A stretch of DNA of 16,206 bases, taken from assembly GCA_001838165.1 (NCBI GenBank), contig KV835859.1, positions 1 through 16,206 of the forward strand. The letters run 5' to 3'. Below the pieces are notes generated by a model that did not search any database, was not told the origin of the DNA, and was given only the letters and a program-made list of their open reading frames with translations. How positions within the stretch are numbered: position 1 is the first letter of the stretch; each line of letters opens with the position of its first letter. Source of the DNA: Actinomyces sp. HMSC035G02 (lineage in GTDB: Bacteria; Actinomycetota; Actinomycetes; Actinomycetales; Actinomycetaceae). Made by a program: the position numbers and the translations under genes. Of this stretch, positions 1 through 7,264 are shown one piece after another.

Positions 1-34
1 TTGAAAGGTTTACATGGGAATTACGTGCGACATT
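1..34. repeat. Terminal direct repeat, left copy
   Basis: These 34 bases are identical to the last 34 bases of the window (16173-16206), with no mismatch. Exact terminal redundancy is what a circular contig shows when its assembly overlap is kept; it is also what a contig broken at a dispersed repeat can show. The second half of the repeat carries the motif TTACGTGCGA, which is one arm of an inverted repeat whose other arm lies at 16094-16112. Confidence 0.9.
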
Positions 35-44
35 GTTGGGGAAC

Positions 45-107
45 CATGCCCGTAACGCCCGCAACGCCCGCAACGCCCGCGATGCTCACGATGCCCGCGA
101 TGCCGGG
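45..107. repeat. Seven imperfect 9-bp tandem units
   Basis: Seven consecutive 9-bp units fill this stretch: catgcccgt, three exact copies of aacgcccgc, gatgctcac, gatgcccgc and gatgccggg. The array lies in non-coding DNA downstream of the malG terminator. In one frame it would read as an Asn/Asp-Ala-Arg tripeptide repeat, but no credible gene is present there. It may be a small variable-number repeat locus. Bases 108-172 hold nothing recognisable apart from a single TTATCCACA at 109-117. Confidence 0.75.
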
Positions 108-172
108 ATTATCCACACCCGCACGCCAACTGCCTGCCCTACAAACACAACCCGCGCCACACACACAGAAAC

Positions 173-216
173 AGCCCCGGCCTCGTCCCACGGGGATAGG
201 GGACGAGGCCGGGGCT
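173..216 (-). terminator. Strong hairpin terminator after malG
   Basis: A perfect 17-bp stem (173-189 with 200-216) encloses a 10-nt loop, 22 bases beyond the malG stop codon. The arms contain CCCCGGCCTCGT and its complement, the same sequence used at 11639-11676 and in the hairpin split by the insertion sequence. On the transcribed minus strand the stem is followed by TGTTTCTGTG, which is only weakly U-rich. The stem is strong enough to act as an actinobacterial terminator or mRNA 3'-end stabiliser. Confidence 0.85.
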
Positions 217-238
217 GGGCAGGAGGGCGCGGAAGCGC

Positions 239-1135
239 TTACTCCTTGACGCCGCCAGCGGTCAGGCCGGAGACGATGTACTTCTGCAGGTACTGGAACA
301 GCAGGATCACCGGAATGGCTGCGATCACGGAACCGGCCGCGAAGATGCCCCACGGGGCGGTACGCTCATCGGATGCCCACATGTACATGCCGACAGCGAG
401 GGTGAACTGACTCTGATCCTGCAGGACGACCTTCGCGATCACGAAGTCGCCGAGCGAGGAGATAAAGCTCAGCAGGCCGACGACCGCCAGGACGGGGCGG
501 ACCAGCGGCATGATGATCGTCCAGAAGGTCTGGGCGTGCGTCGCACCGTCGATCATGGCCGCCTCATCCAGCGAACGCGGGATCGAGTTGAAGAAGCCAT
601 AGAGCAGGAAGGTGTTCGAGCCGAGCGCGCCACCAAGGTAGACGCAGATCAGGCCGAGCTTGGAGTTCAGACCGAGAACCGGGAAGATGTCCTGGATTCC
701 CAGGAGCAGCAGGTACAGGGCCACGAAGGCCAGCATCTGCGGGAACATCTGCACCAGCAGCAGTCCCGTGAGCGTCGCACGGCGTCCCTTGAAGCGGAAG
801 CGGCTGAACGCGTAGGCCGCAGCCGCGCCCATGAGGACGGTGCCCACAGCGGTCGTGGTCGACACGATGAGGGAGTTCAGAACCCACGACCAGTAGCCGG
901 CGTACTTGCCGGAGCCCAGCGCCAGGAAGTTCTCGAAGGAAAACGAGGAGAAGAGCTTGTTCGAGCCAGCGAGCGTACCACCCGGGTTCAGGGACACCGA
1001 CAGGACGTAGAGCAGCGGGACCAGGCAGTAGATGATCATCAGGATGGCGACGATGTGGCGCCAACCGACCTCTTTCCACCAGCGCGTACCCTTCAGGGTA
1101 GACTCGCGATTCTTCTTCACAGTTGCAGCGCTCAT
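239..1135 (-). CDS. malG: Maltose/maltodextrin ABC transporter permease MalG
   Basis: This is the second membrane-spanning subunit of a carbohydrate uptake ABC importer (CUT1, MalG family), which forms the sugar channel with MalF in the cytoplasmic membrane. The 298-residue product shows six hydrophobic helices. The EAA loop (SLDEAAMIDGATHAQTFW), which contacts the ATPase, sits about two thirds along, and the C-terminus ends in the typical VSGLTAGGVKE. The ATG at 1135 overlaps the malF stop as TGATG and has GAGGAG five bases upstream, so I prefer it to the GTG three bases earlier. It is the last gene of malE-malF-malG and is followed by a strong terminator. The cognate ATPase is not nearby, so a shared MsmK/MalK-type ATPase elsewhere is inferred. 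Substrate is assigned by family resemblance only. Confidence 0.88.
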   Translation of the reverse strand: MSAATVKKNRESTLKGTRWWKEVGWRHIVAILMIIYCLVPLLYVLSVSLNPGGTLAGSNKLFSSFSFENFLALGSGKYAGYWSWVLNSLIVSTTTAVGTVLMGAAAAYAFSRFRFKGRRATLTGLLLVQMFPQMLAFVALYLLLLGIQDIFPVLGLNSKLGLICVYLGGALGSNTFLLYGFFNSIPRSLDEAAMIDGATHAQTFWTIIMPLVRPVLAVVGLLSFISSLGDFVIAKVVLQDQSQFTLAVGMYMWASDERTAPWGIFAAGSVIAAIPVILLFQYLQKYIVSGLTAGGVKE

Positions 1136-2730
1136 CACAGCTCCTCAAGGGTCTTCGTCTGGCGGAAACCGAGCCACGCGATCACGCCCACGACGATGAA
1201 GATGACGATAGACATGGCCGAGGCCAGGCCGTAGTTCGGGGAACCCGACTCGATCGCGATCTTGTAGACCATCGAGATCAGGATGTCAGTCTGGCCGACA
1301 TCCAAGCCCGGGTAGTTCGGGCCGCCGCCGGTCAGCATGTAGATGAGCGAGAAGTTGTTGAAGTTGAACGCGAAGGACGCGATCAGCAGCGGAACGGTCG
1401 ACTGCAGCACGAGCGGCAGCTTGATGGACCACACGGTGCGCAGGCCGGAGGCGCCGTCGATCTTCGCGGCCTCTTCGACGTCGCCCGGTAGGGACTGCAG
1501 GGCGCCCAGGCAGACGAGGAACATGTATGGGAAGCCCAGCCACAGGTTGACGCCCAGGATGGAGAACTTCGCCAGCAATCCGTCCGTCAGCCACGGGATA
1601 TGCACACCGCGGAGGAACACCTGGTTGATCAAGCCGAAGTCCGTGTTGAGCATGCCCTTCCACACCAGGGTGGCCAGGAAGGCCGGGAAGGCGTAGGGCA
1701 GGATCATGAGGGACTGGTAGATCTTACGCCCCTTGATGCGCTTGTCCGCGAACACGAGGCCCAGGATCAGGCCGAGCGCGAAGGTCGACAGGACCGAGAC
1801 TGCGGCGAAGACGAAGGACCACAGCAGGGCCTTCAGGAAGGGACCGGCCAGGTCGCCGCGGGCGAACATGTTCATGTAGTTGTCGAAGCCGACGAAGACG
1901 CGCCAGCCCGGATCGATCTGGTTGCCATCCGCGTCAACGAAGGCACCGATCTTGTTGTTGGCCGTGTAGACGACGCCGGTCGTCGTGTCGGTCAGGGTGT
2001 CGGCAGCCTTGTCGTAGCTGTAGCGGGACTTGGCGAGGTAGGCGGTCGACCCGTCGTCGCTGCGGTAGCTTCCGTCGTTCGCATTGTCGGAGACCGGAAC
2101 CCTGATGGCGGAGACCTTCTTTTGCATCTCAGGCTTGAGGATATCGGCAAGCGTCAGAACCTTGTAGCCATCGACTGCGCTGATCATGCCGGCGGCATAG
2201 GTGCCGGACACCTCGTGCAGCGGGGTTTTGGAGTCGCCCACGCGGATCGCGCCCGTCGTAGTATCATCGACCACCGCGAGCCCGAGGCCGGAGCTGTCCT
2301 CGACGACAGCAGCGGGGAGGCTCGGCGCACCCTCGGCACGCTGCTCGGAGGCCTGCAGGATCGAGGCGACGGCGTCTTCCTTGCTGGAGTTATGGCCCTG
2401 GCCGTAGTTCGTGAAGGACACGTAGCCCGTGTACCCCATGACGAAGACCTGGTAGATGAGCAGGAAGACCATGCCGGGAACGAGGTACTTCGCGGGAATA
2501 GTCCGCTTGGAGAAGTACACCCAGTTGACCGCGAGAAGCAGGACGGCCAGGACGGCGAGAACCGCCCACGACTTCACCAGGTACGCGGTGAACATGCCGT
2601 AGAGTCCCAGGGCATCGATGAGCATCATCAGGACAAGTTTGACGAAGAAACCGGGCCTGGTCACTTCACTGGCGTGCGAGGCAGTGCGCGCCTCTTTTTT
2701 CTTTTCTGCAGCCTTCGCTGGCTCAGACAT
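1135..2730 (-). CDS. malF: Maltose/maltodextrin ABC transporter permease MalF
   Basis: This is the first permease subunit of the maltose-type importer. The 531-residue product has the long MalF architecture rather than the short CUT1 form. Two N-terminal helices and a third at about residues 80-104 come first, then an extracytoplasmic insertion of roughly 170 residues (the P2-loop position, which in MalF docks the binding protein), then the conserved permease core. The EAA loop reads DVEEAAKIDGASGLRTVW. The N-terminus before the first helix is Lys/Ala-rich. ATG at 2730 is chosen because GGAGG lies five bases upstream; a GTG at 2742 would put that ribosome site inside the gene. It is separated from malE by 215 bp of hairpins and coupled to malG by TGATG. 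The P2-like insertion differs in sequence from the enterobacterial one as far as I can judge. Confidence 0.88.
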   Translation of the reverse strand: MSEPAKAAEKKKEARTASHASEVTRPGFFVKLVLMMLIDALGLYGMFTAYLVKSWAVLAVLAVLLLAVNWVYFSKRTIPAKYLVPGMVFLLIYQVFVMGYTGYVSFTNYGQGHNSSKEDAVASILQASEQRAEGAPSLPAAVVEDSSGLGLAVVDDTTTGAIRVGDSKTPLHEVSGTYAAGMISAVDGYKVLTLADILKPEMQKKVSAIRVPVSDNANDGSYRSDDGSTAYLAKSRYSYDKAADTLTDTTTGVVYTANNKIGAFVDADGNQIDPGWRVFVGFDNYMNMFARGDLAGPFLKALLWSFVFAAVSVLSTFALGLILGLVFADKRIKGRKIYQSLMILPYAFPAFLATLVWKGMLNTDFGLINQVFLRGVHIPWLTDGLLAKFSILGVNLWLGFPYMFLVCLGALQSLPGDVEEAAKIDGASGLRTVWSIKLPLVLQSTVPLLIASFAFNFNNFSLIYMLTGGGPNYPGLDVGQTDILISMVYKIAIESGSPNYGLASAMSIVIFIVVGVIAWLGFRQTKTLEEL

Positions 2731-2773
2731 CGTGTCCTCCACACGTGCGCAGTTTGCGCGTCATTGCGACGAT

Positions 2774-2911
2774 ACCCGCCTGGCGGCGGGTCGGGAAGCA
2801 CCCGGGGGTGCGGGTGCGCCGCACTGCGGCGCGAGCGTTTTGTGGGCCTCGCACCCGCCCGCCGCGTGGGACGCGGGCGGGTGCGAGGCTGGGTGCTCGC
2901 CTCAGGCGAGC
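2774..2911 (-). promoter_or_regulatory. Four-hairpin array in the malE-malF intergenic region
   Basis: Four perfect inverted repeats stand in series. They are 2774-2791 (7-bp arms, 4-nt loop), 2816-2832 (7-bp arms, 3-nt loop), 2846-2889 (17-bp arms, 10-nt loop) and 2895-2911 (7-bp arms, 3-nt loop). They lie between the malE stop and the malF start inside one operon. In binding-protein operons such structures typically protect the upstream mRNA and partly terminate transcription, so that the binding protein is made in excess over the permeases. That function is inferred; the inverted repeats are seen directly. Confidence 0.8.
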
Positions 2912-2945
2912 GGGGTGCCGGCCGTCACAGGCTCGACGGATGCGA

Positions 2946-4172
2946 TCACTTGGAGGCGATCGCGTTGTTGATGTTGTTGATCATGGTCGCCCAGCCTTCG
3001 GCCGGGGTCTCGGTGCCGCTCACGATGTTGGCCTCGGTCTGGCCCCAGAAGTTCCAGACGGAACCCATCGCGGGGATAGCGGGGGCGAGAGCGCCGGACT
3101 CGGCAACCTTCGCGAAGTCCTTGATGTCCTGGTCATCCGACTTCGCGGCAACCTCAGGCATCGCAGAGGCGCGACCACCGAGCTGCTGCATCTTTTCCTG
3201 AGCCTCGGGGGTGGCCAGGTAGTTGAAGAACTGCTTGGCGGCGACCGTGTTGGTGGACTTGGCGCTCTGGTAGAACATCTGGACGCCAACGAAGGGCTGA
3301 GCAGCCTGGGAGCCGGCGGAGGGGATCGGCAGGACGGAGACGTCCATGCCGGCCTCGCGGAAGGCGGTGACGTTCCAGGGGCCGGTCACCGTGTAGGCGG
3401 CCTTGCCGTCGAGGAAGGCCTGCTTGGCAATGTCACCGGTGATGGACGGGGAGATCACGCCCGCGTCGCCCTGAGCCTTCAGCCAGTTGGCGAAGTCGGT
3501 GCCGCCGGAGCCGCCCATGGCCAGCTCGGAGGTGTACTCGCCGTCAGCGTTGGTGTTGAAGACGGGGGCGCCGAAGGAGGTCTGGAAACCGTAGAAGTGG
3601 TACGGGTCGCCCTTGTCGCCCATCTGGATGATGAAGGGGTACTGGACACCGGTGGTCTTGCCGGAGGCGATCATGTCGTCGTAGGTGGTGGGGGTGTCCT
3701 TGGTGAGCGCGTTGTTGCGCACCAGGGCGACGGACTCAACGGCGTAGGGAACGCCGTAGGTCTGGCCGTTGTAGGTGACGGCCTTGACGGCGACATCAGC
3801 AAAGTTGGACTTGGCCTCACCCAGGTCCACGGGGGCGACGACGCCGTTAGCGACGAGCGCGCCGAGCTTGTCGTGGGCCATGACGATCAGGTCGGGGCCG
3901 TTGCCGGTGGGCACCTGGGTGGTGAACTCGGTGTCCATGTCGGATTCAGACTTCTGCACGACGTTGACCTTCACACTGGTCTTGGCGGTGAAGTCCTCGG
4001 CGAGGCTCTCAACCTGGGAGTAGCGGGTGTCGTCCGCCCAGATCGTCAGGGTCGCCACAGCGTCGTTGCTCGCGCTGTCCGAGGAGGTCGAGGAAGGGGT
4101 GGTGCCGTTATTGCAGGCGGCCAGGGCGGTAGCCGCCGCGAGGACGCCGAGCGCTGCGATGCCACGTCGCAT
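2946..4172 (-). CDS. malE: Maltose/maltodextrin-binding lipoprotein MalE
   Basis: This is the extracellular solute-binding protein of the importer, which captures the sugar and delivers it to MalFG. The 408-residue product starts with a lipoprotein signal peptide: MRRG, a hydrophobic stretch, then the lipobox ALAAC with the lipidated cysteine at residue 20, followed by an Asn/Gly/Ser/Thr-rich linker. The mature part matches the family-1 solute-binding fold; it includes GPDLIVMAHDKLG, a PYAVESVALVRN region and WNFWGQTEANIVSG near the end. ATG at 4172 is chosen because AGGAG lies five bases upstream and it places the signal peptide at the N-terminus; longer versions would not. Transcription probably starts from the promoter at 4232-4261, controlled by the divergent LacI-family gene. 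Maltose/maltodextrin specificity is an inference from the MalF architecture and gene order. Confidence 0.88.
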   Translation of the reverse strand: MRRGIAALGVLAAATALAACNNGTTPSSTSSDSASNDAVATLTIWADDTRYSQVESLAEDFTAKTSVKVNVVQKSESDMDTEFTTQVPTGNGPDLIVMAHDKLGALVANGVVAPVDLGEAKSNFADVAVKAVTYNGQTYGVPYAVESVALVRNNALTKDTPTTYDDMIASGKTTGVQYPFIIQMGDKGDPYHFYGFQTSFGAPVFNTNADGEYTSELAMGGSGGTDFANWLKAQGDAGVISPSITGDIAKQAFLDGKAAYTVTGPWNVTAFREAGMDVSVLPIPSAGSQAAQPFVGVQMFYQSAKSTNTVAAKQFFNYLATPEAQEKMQQLGGRASAMPEVAAKSDDQDIKDFAKVAESGALAPAIPAMGSVWNFWGQTEANIVSGTETPAEGWATMINNINNAIASK

Positions 4173-4231
4173 TATTTCTCCTGTGTTGGTCAGGCGGGCC
4201 GCCTCCATCAGCGACCTGCTACATGGTCACT

Positions 4232-4274
4232 GTAATACGTCGGATTTTGTTTCTGCAACAATTTTCGCAATTGT
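4232..4274 (-). promoter_or_regulatory. malE promoter with overlapping LacI-type operator
   Basis: On the minus strand TTGTTG (4261-4256) and TATTAC (4237-4232) are separated by 18 bp and form a plausible housekeeping-sigma promoter for malE. The inverted repeat ACAATT-ttcgc-AATTGT at 4258-4274 overlaps the -35. It is AT-rich, palindromic and centrally placed between the divergent regulator and malE, so it is a good candidate for the regulator's operator. Binding there would block the malE -35. Confidence 0.5.
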
Positions 4275-4279
4275 GTGCA

Positions 4280-4306
4280 AGCTGTTACATTTGTAGGGAA
4301 ACAGCT
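4280..4306 (+). other. Inverted repeat in the leader of the LacI-family gene
   Basis: AGCTGTT at 4280-4286 and AACAGCT at 4300-4306 form a perfect 7-bp inverted repeat with a 13-nt spacer, about 30 bases before the regulator's start codon. It could be a second operator or a leader hairpin; the sequence does not decide. Confidence 0.4.
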
Positions 4307-4337
4307 GCACTCGGACACCCAAAGGAGCGTTGAGCCG

Positions 4338-5354
4338 ATGACCAAAAATCGCACAAGCATGGCAGACATTGCAGCCCATGCCGGCGTATCGACTGCAACT
4401 GTTTCACGTGTTTTCAACGGTGTCGGCCAGGTCTCCGAAGACACGCGCCGTAGGGTTCTCACAGCGATCGACGAGCTGGGCTACGACCGCCCACCCAGTG
4501 AACACACGCCCAGCACCCCGACGATCGGCGTTATCGTGCCGGAGCTGACGAACCCGATCTTTGCCTCCTTTGCCCATCACCTTCAAGAGGAGATCTCTCG
4601 CGCGGGCGGCATCGCCCTCATCCGCACGCAGACGCCGGGTGCGACGTCCGAGTTCGACCACCTGTCATCGCTCATCGAACACCGCGTCAGCGGCCTCATC
4701 TTCGTCTCCGGCAGGCACGCCGACCTCCTGTCCGATCTCTCCCCCTATCACGACGTCGCCGCGCGCGGAATCCCCTTCGTCACGATCAACGGCGCACGCT
4801 CGGAGGTCCCGGCCCCCGACTTTTCCACCGGGGATTCTCTCGGCATCCGCGCCGCGGTCACGCACCTTCACGAGCTGGGCCACACGCGCATCGCACTTCT
4901 GACCGGCCGCACGCACATCGTCCCGGCCCTGCGCAAGGCCGAGGCATTCACACAGGTGATGGGCGAGTTGATTGGAGACCACTCCCCCATCATCGAAGAG
5001 ACCTTCTACACGTACGAGGCCGCGGCAGCCTACACGCACGCTCTCCTGGAGCGCGGCGCGACGGCGATCATCACGGGTTCTGACCTGCAGGCCCTCGGCG
5101 CCATCCGCACGATTTCCTCGCTCGGCCTGTCGGTCCCGGACGACGTATCGGTCATCGGGTTCGATGACACGTTCCTCATGAGCCACCTGAATCCGGCACT
5201 CACGACGATTCACCAGCCCGTACAGTCGATCGTCACCTCCGCCGTGCGTGCCCTCTTCGAGGCATTGAACACAGCCGACTACACTCCTACGCACGCCGAC
5301 TACGTTTTTTCACCCGATTTGATCGTGCGCGGCTCGACGGCGCGCGTCAACTAA
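4338..5354 (+). CDS. LacI-family transcriptional regulator of the mal operon
   Basis: This is a 338-residue DNA-binding repressor of the LacI/GalR family. The N-terminal helix-turn-helix and hinge occupy about residues 7-30 (TSMADIAAHAGVSTATVSRV), followed by a periplasmic-binding-protein-like sensor domain with the family landmarks IGVIVPELTNPIF, GLIFVSGR and VSVIGFDDTFLMSHLNPALTTI. ATG at 4338 gives the usual LacI N-terminus; GGAG lies 11 bases upstream, a somewhat long spacing. The gene is divergent from malE and shares its control region, so control of malEFG with a maltose-derived inducer is the simplest inference. It is followed by a short hairpin at 5358-5378, then the zinc operon promoter. 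No sugar-metabolising enzyme is present to confirm the effector. Confidence 0.85.
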   Translation: MTKNRTSMADIAAHAGVSTATVSRVFNGVGQVSEDTRRRVLTAIDELGYDRPPSEHTPSTPTIGVIVPELTNPIFASFAHHLQEEISRAGGIALIRTQTPGATSEFDHLSSLIEHRVSGLIFVSGRHADLLSDLSPYHDVAARGIPFVTINGARSEVPAPDFSTGDSLGIRAAVTHLHELGHTRIALLTGRTHIVPALRKAEAFTQVMGELIGDHSPIIEETFYTYEAAAAYTHALLERGATAIITGSDLQALGAIRTISSLGLSVPDDVSVIGFDDTFLMSHLNPALTTIHQPVQSIVTSAVRALFEALNTADYTPTHADYVFSPDLIVRGSTARVN

Positions 5355-5357
5355 CAC

Positions 5358-5378
5358 CCCGGATCACGGAGGTCCGGG
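5358..5378 (+). terminator. Weak hairpin after the LacI-family gene
   Basis: CCCGGA (5358-5363) and TCCGGG (5373-5378) form a 6-bp stem with a 9-nt loop just after the stop codon. There is no U-tract, so it is a weak candidate for separating the regulator from the zinc operon. Confidence 0.4.
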
Positions 5379-5391
5379 CACCGGGATTGAC

Positions 5392-5429
5392 TTGACAAAG
5401 ATTCTCAATTTCAAAGAGAATGATTTTCA
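5392..5429 (+). promoter_or_regulatory. znuA promoter with Zur-like box; possibly leaderless
   Basis: A consensus -35 TTGACA (5392-5397) and a -10-like GAGAAT (5416-5421) are 18 bp apart, which would place the transcription start at about 5428-5429, on the A of the preferred znuA ATG. The sequence AGAGAATGATTTTCA (5415-5429) resembles the actinobacterial Zur operator (TGAAAATGATTTTCA type) and covers the -10 and start codon. A second inverted repeat, ATTCTC/GAGAAT, spans 5401-5421. Zinc-loaded Zur bound here would block transcription. This agrees with the zur-like gene at the end of the operon. Confidence 0.7.
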
Positions 5430-6430
5430 TGTCGAAGAGAATCCTTGCTGCCGCATGCGCGGCTGCCACAGCGCTCACCCTGTCCGCCTGCATCTCCCCG
5501 TCCACATCCAACGGCGGCTCCTCCAAAGACGGCAAACTGACCGTCATGGCCTCGTTCTACCCCCTGCAGTACCTGGCTGAGAAGATCGGCGGCGAGCACG
5601 TCTCCGTTACCTCCCTGACCCCGGACGGCGCCGAGCCGCACGACCTCGAGCTCTCTCCCAAGATGGTCGACTCGCTGTCCTCCGCTGACGCGGTGGTCTA
5701 TCTCGCGGGCTTCCAGAGCGCCGTTGACGAGGCCATCGAGCAGCAGGCCCCGAAGACCGTCATCGACGTCTCCTCCGCGGCCGAGCTGATTGAGGCCGGC
5801 ACCGACGCGAACCACCCCTCCGAGGACGAGGAAGAGGCCACCGATGAGGCCCAGTCCGGCGAGACCGAGGCTCACGAGCACGACCACGAGGGCCATGATC
5901 ACCACCACGAGATGAGCACGGACCCGCACTTCTGGCTGGATCCCACCCGCATGGCAAAGGCCGCCACCCTGGTGGGCGACAAGCTCGCCGAGGCTGACTC
6001 CGCCCACGCTGACGTCTACAAGGCGAACGCGAAGGCCCTGGCCGAGGAGCTCAACACCCTGAGCGACACCCTGGTCACCAAGACCTCGACCTGCAAGGTT
6101 AAGACCTTCGTCACCGCCCACACCGCCTTCGGTTACCTGGCGGACCGCACGGGCCTGACCCAGGTCGGCATCTCCGGCCTCGACCCCGAGTCCTCCCCCT
6201 CCCCCGCGCGTCTGGCTGAAATCGCCCAGATCGCCAAAGAGCAGGGCGTGACGACGATCTTCACCGAGGCCCTCATCGATCCCAAGGTCGCTCAGACCCT
6301 GGCCGACGACCTCGGCATCACGACGGCCGTCCTGGACCCGATCGAGTCCCAGACCGACGCGTCCAAGGACTACACCGCGACGATGAACTCCAACATTGAC
6401 GCCTTGACGAAAGCCCTCGACTGCCAGTGA
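5429..6430 (+). CDS. znuA: Zinc ABC transporter substrate-binding lipoprotein ZnuA/AdcA
   Basis: This is the extracellular metal-binding component of a cluster A-I zinc importer. The 333-residue product has a lipoprotein signal with lipobox LSAC (Cys21). The expected ligands are visible: His71 (EPHD), His167 (DPHFW) and His231 (AHTAFGY), with an acidic residue at Glu280 (FTEALIDPK). Between residues 127 and 163 lies an Asp/Glu/His-rich loop (AHEHDHEGHDHHHE), a hallmark of zinc- rather than manganese-specific members. ATG at 5429 is preferred over the ATG at 5420 because it fits the predicted transcription start and gives a clean lipoprotein signal; AGAGAA eight bases upstream could serve as a ribosome site on longer transcripts. 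The stop overlaps the znuC GTG. Control by Zur through the box at 5415-5429 is likely. Confidence 0.9.
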   Translation: MSKRILAAACAAATALTLSACISPSTSNGGSSKDGKLTVMASFYPLQYLAEKIGGEHVSVTSLTPDGAEPHDLELSPKMVDSLSSADAVVYLAGFQSAVDEAIEQQAPKTVIDVSSAAELIEAGTDANHPSEDEEEATDEAQSGETEAHEHDHEGHDHHHEMSTDPHFWLDPTRMAKAATLVGDKLAEADSAHADVYKANAKALAEELNTLSDTLVTKTSTCKVKTFVTAHTAFGYLADRTGLTQVGISGLDPESSPSPARLAEIAQIAKEQGVTTIFTEALIDPKVAQTLADDLGITTAVLDPIESQTDASKDYTATMNSNIDALTKALDCQ

Positions 6431-7251
6431 CAACAACTGACAACCCCACAACGGCGGGAGCCTCCCACGCGGAGGCGACCGCCGTCGTGCGTCTCGACAA
6501 CCTGCATGTGGCCTGGGATACGGACTTGATCCTCCACGGGATCTCGCTCGACATCCCCGCCGGCCAGACCGTGGCGATCACGGGCTCGAACGGATCGGGC
6601 AAATCCACGACCCTGAAGGCCCTGCTGGGCACCGCGCCCATCACAAGCGGTGACGCCCAGCTCTTCGGCCGCTCGATTTCAACTCGCCGCCGCGTGCCGT
6701 GGAACAAGATCGGCTACGTGCCCCAGCGCATCTCCTCGGGCGGTGCGATCAGCGCCAGCGCGATCGAGGTCGTGCGATCCGGCCTGCTCGGGCCTCGTCG
6801 CCTGTGGGCGCTGCCGGGCGACACGGCGAAGGCCATGGCCGCCCTCGAACGCGTGGGCATGGCCCACCGCGCCCACTCTCCCCTGAACATTCTCTCGGGC
6901 GGGCAGGCTCAGCGCGTTCTGATCGCTCGCGCTCTCGTGCGTCGCCCCGAGCTGCTCATCATGGATGAGCCGATGGCCGGAATCGACGCGGCATCGCGAG
7001 CGCGCCTCGCACAGATCGTCGCTGACGCCAAGGCGGAGGGCACCACGATCCTCATCGTCCTGCACGAACTGGGCGAACTCGGCCCGCTCCTGGACCGCGA
7101 GCTGCACATCAGCGCGGGCCACGTCTCCTACGACGGCCCTCCCCACATTGAGGACGACCACGAACAGCATCACGGCGGCGGCGATCACTGCCACCCCACA
7201 ACCGAGGCGAGGTCCGCGACGAGCGACCACGGCCTCGTGAGCGGAATCTAG
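6427..7251 (+). CDS. znuC: Zinc ABC transporter ATP-binding protein ZnuC
   Basis: This is the cytoplasmic ATPase powering the zinc importer. The 274-residue product has Walker A GSNGSGKST (residues 53-61), a Q-loop Gln at 100, the signature LSGGQ (156-160), Walker B LLIMDE (176-181) and the switch His213. After the nucleotide-binding domain comes a His/Asp-rich tail from about residue 240 (HIEDDHEQHHGGGDHCH) that probably binds zinc and may sense or buffer the metal. The GTG start overlaps the znuA stop (GTGA), which indicates translational coupling. The N-terminus is about 20 residues longer than a minimal domain and Thr/Ala-rich. Its position between znuA and znuB fixes the assignment. Confidence 0.9.
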   Translation: MTTTDNPTTAGASHAEATAVVRLDNLHVAWDTDLILHGISLDIPAGQTVAITGSNGSGKSTTLKALLGTAPITSGDAQLFGRSISTRRRVPWNKIGYVPQRISSGGAISASAIEVVRSGLLGPRRLWALPGDTAKAMAALERVGMAHRAHSPLNILSGGQAQRVLIARALVRRPELLIMDEPMAGIDAASRARLAQIVADAKAEGTTILIVLHELGELGPLLDRELHISAGHVSYDGPPHIEDDHEQHHGGGDHCHPTTEARSATSDHGLVSGI

Positions 7252-7264
7252 ACGGGAGCGACGC

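Noticed and set aside
45..107. CRISPR-like array
   Set aside because: The units are 9 bp and contiguous, with no spacers and no cas genes.
33..410. Possible small protein with Asn-Ala-Arg repeats
   Set aside because: The repeat comes from the 9-bp tandem array; the frame crosses the malG terminator and runs into malG antisense, with no ribosome site.
1133..1138. GTG at 1138 as the malG start
   Set aside because: It would leave only two bases after GAGGAG, while the next-codon ATG has normal spacing and forms the TGATG coupling with malF.
1600..4235. Long plus-strand open frames opposite malF and malE
   Set aside because: They are antisense to well-supported genes, have low-complexity Gly/Val/Arg/Asp-rich translations typical of frames shadowing high-GC genes, and match no family.
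5411..6451. Long minus-strand open frame opposite znuA
   Set aside because: Its Gly/Val/Leu-rich translation has no recognisable domain, and the plus strand encodes a complete ZnuA with all ligands.
6427..7251. MalK-type ATPase for the maltose importer
   Set aside because: The ATPase lies inside the znuACB operon, has a His-rich tail and lacks the long C-terminal regulatory domain of MalK.
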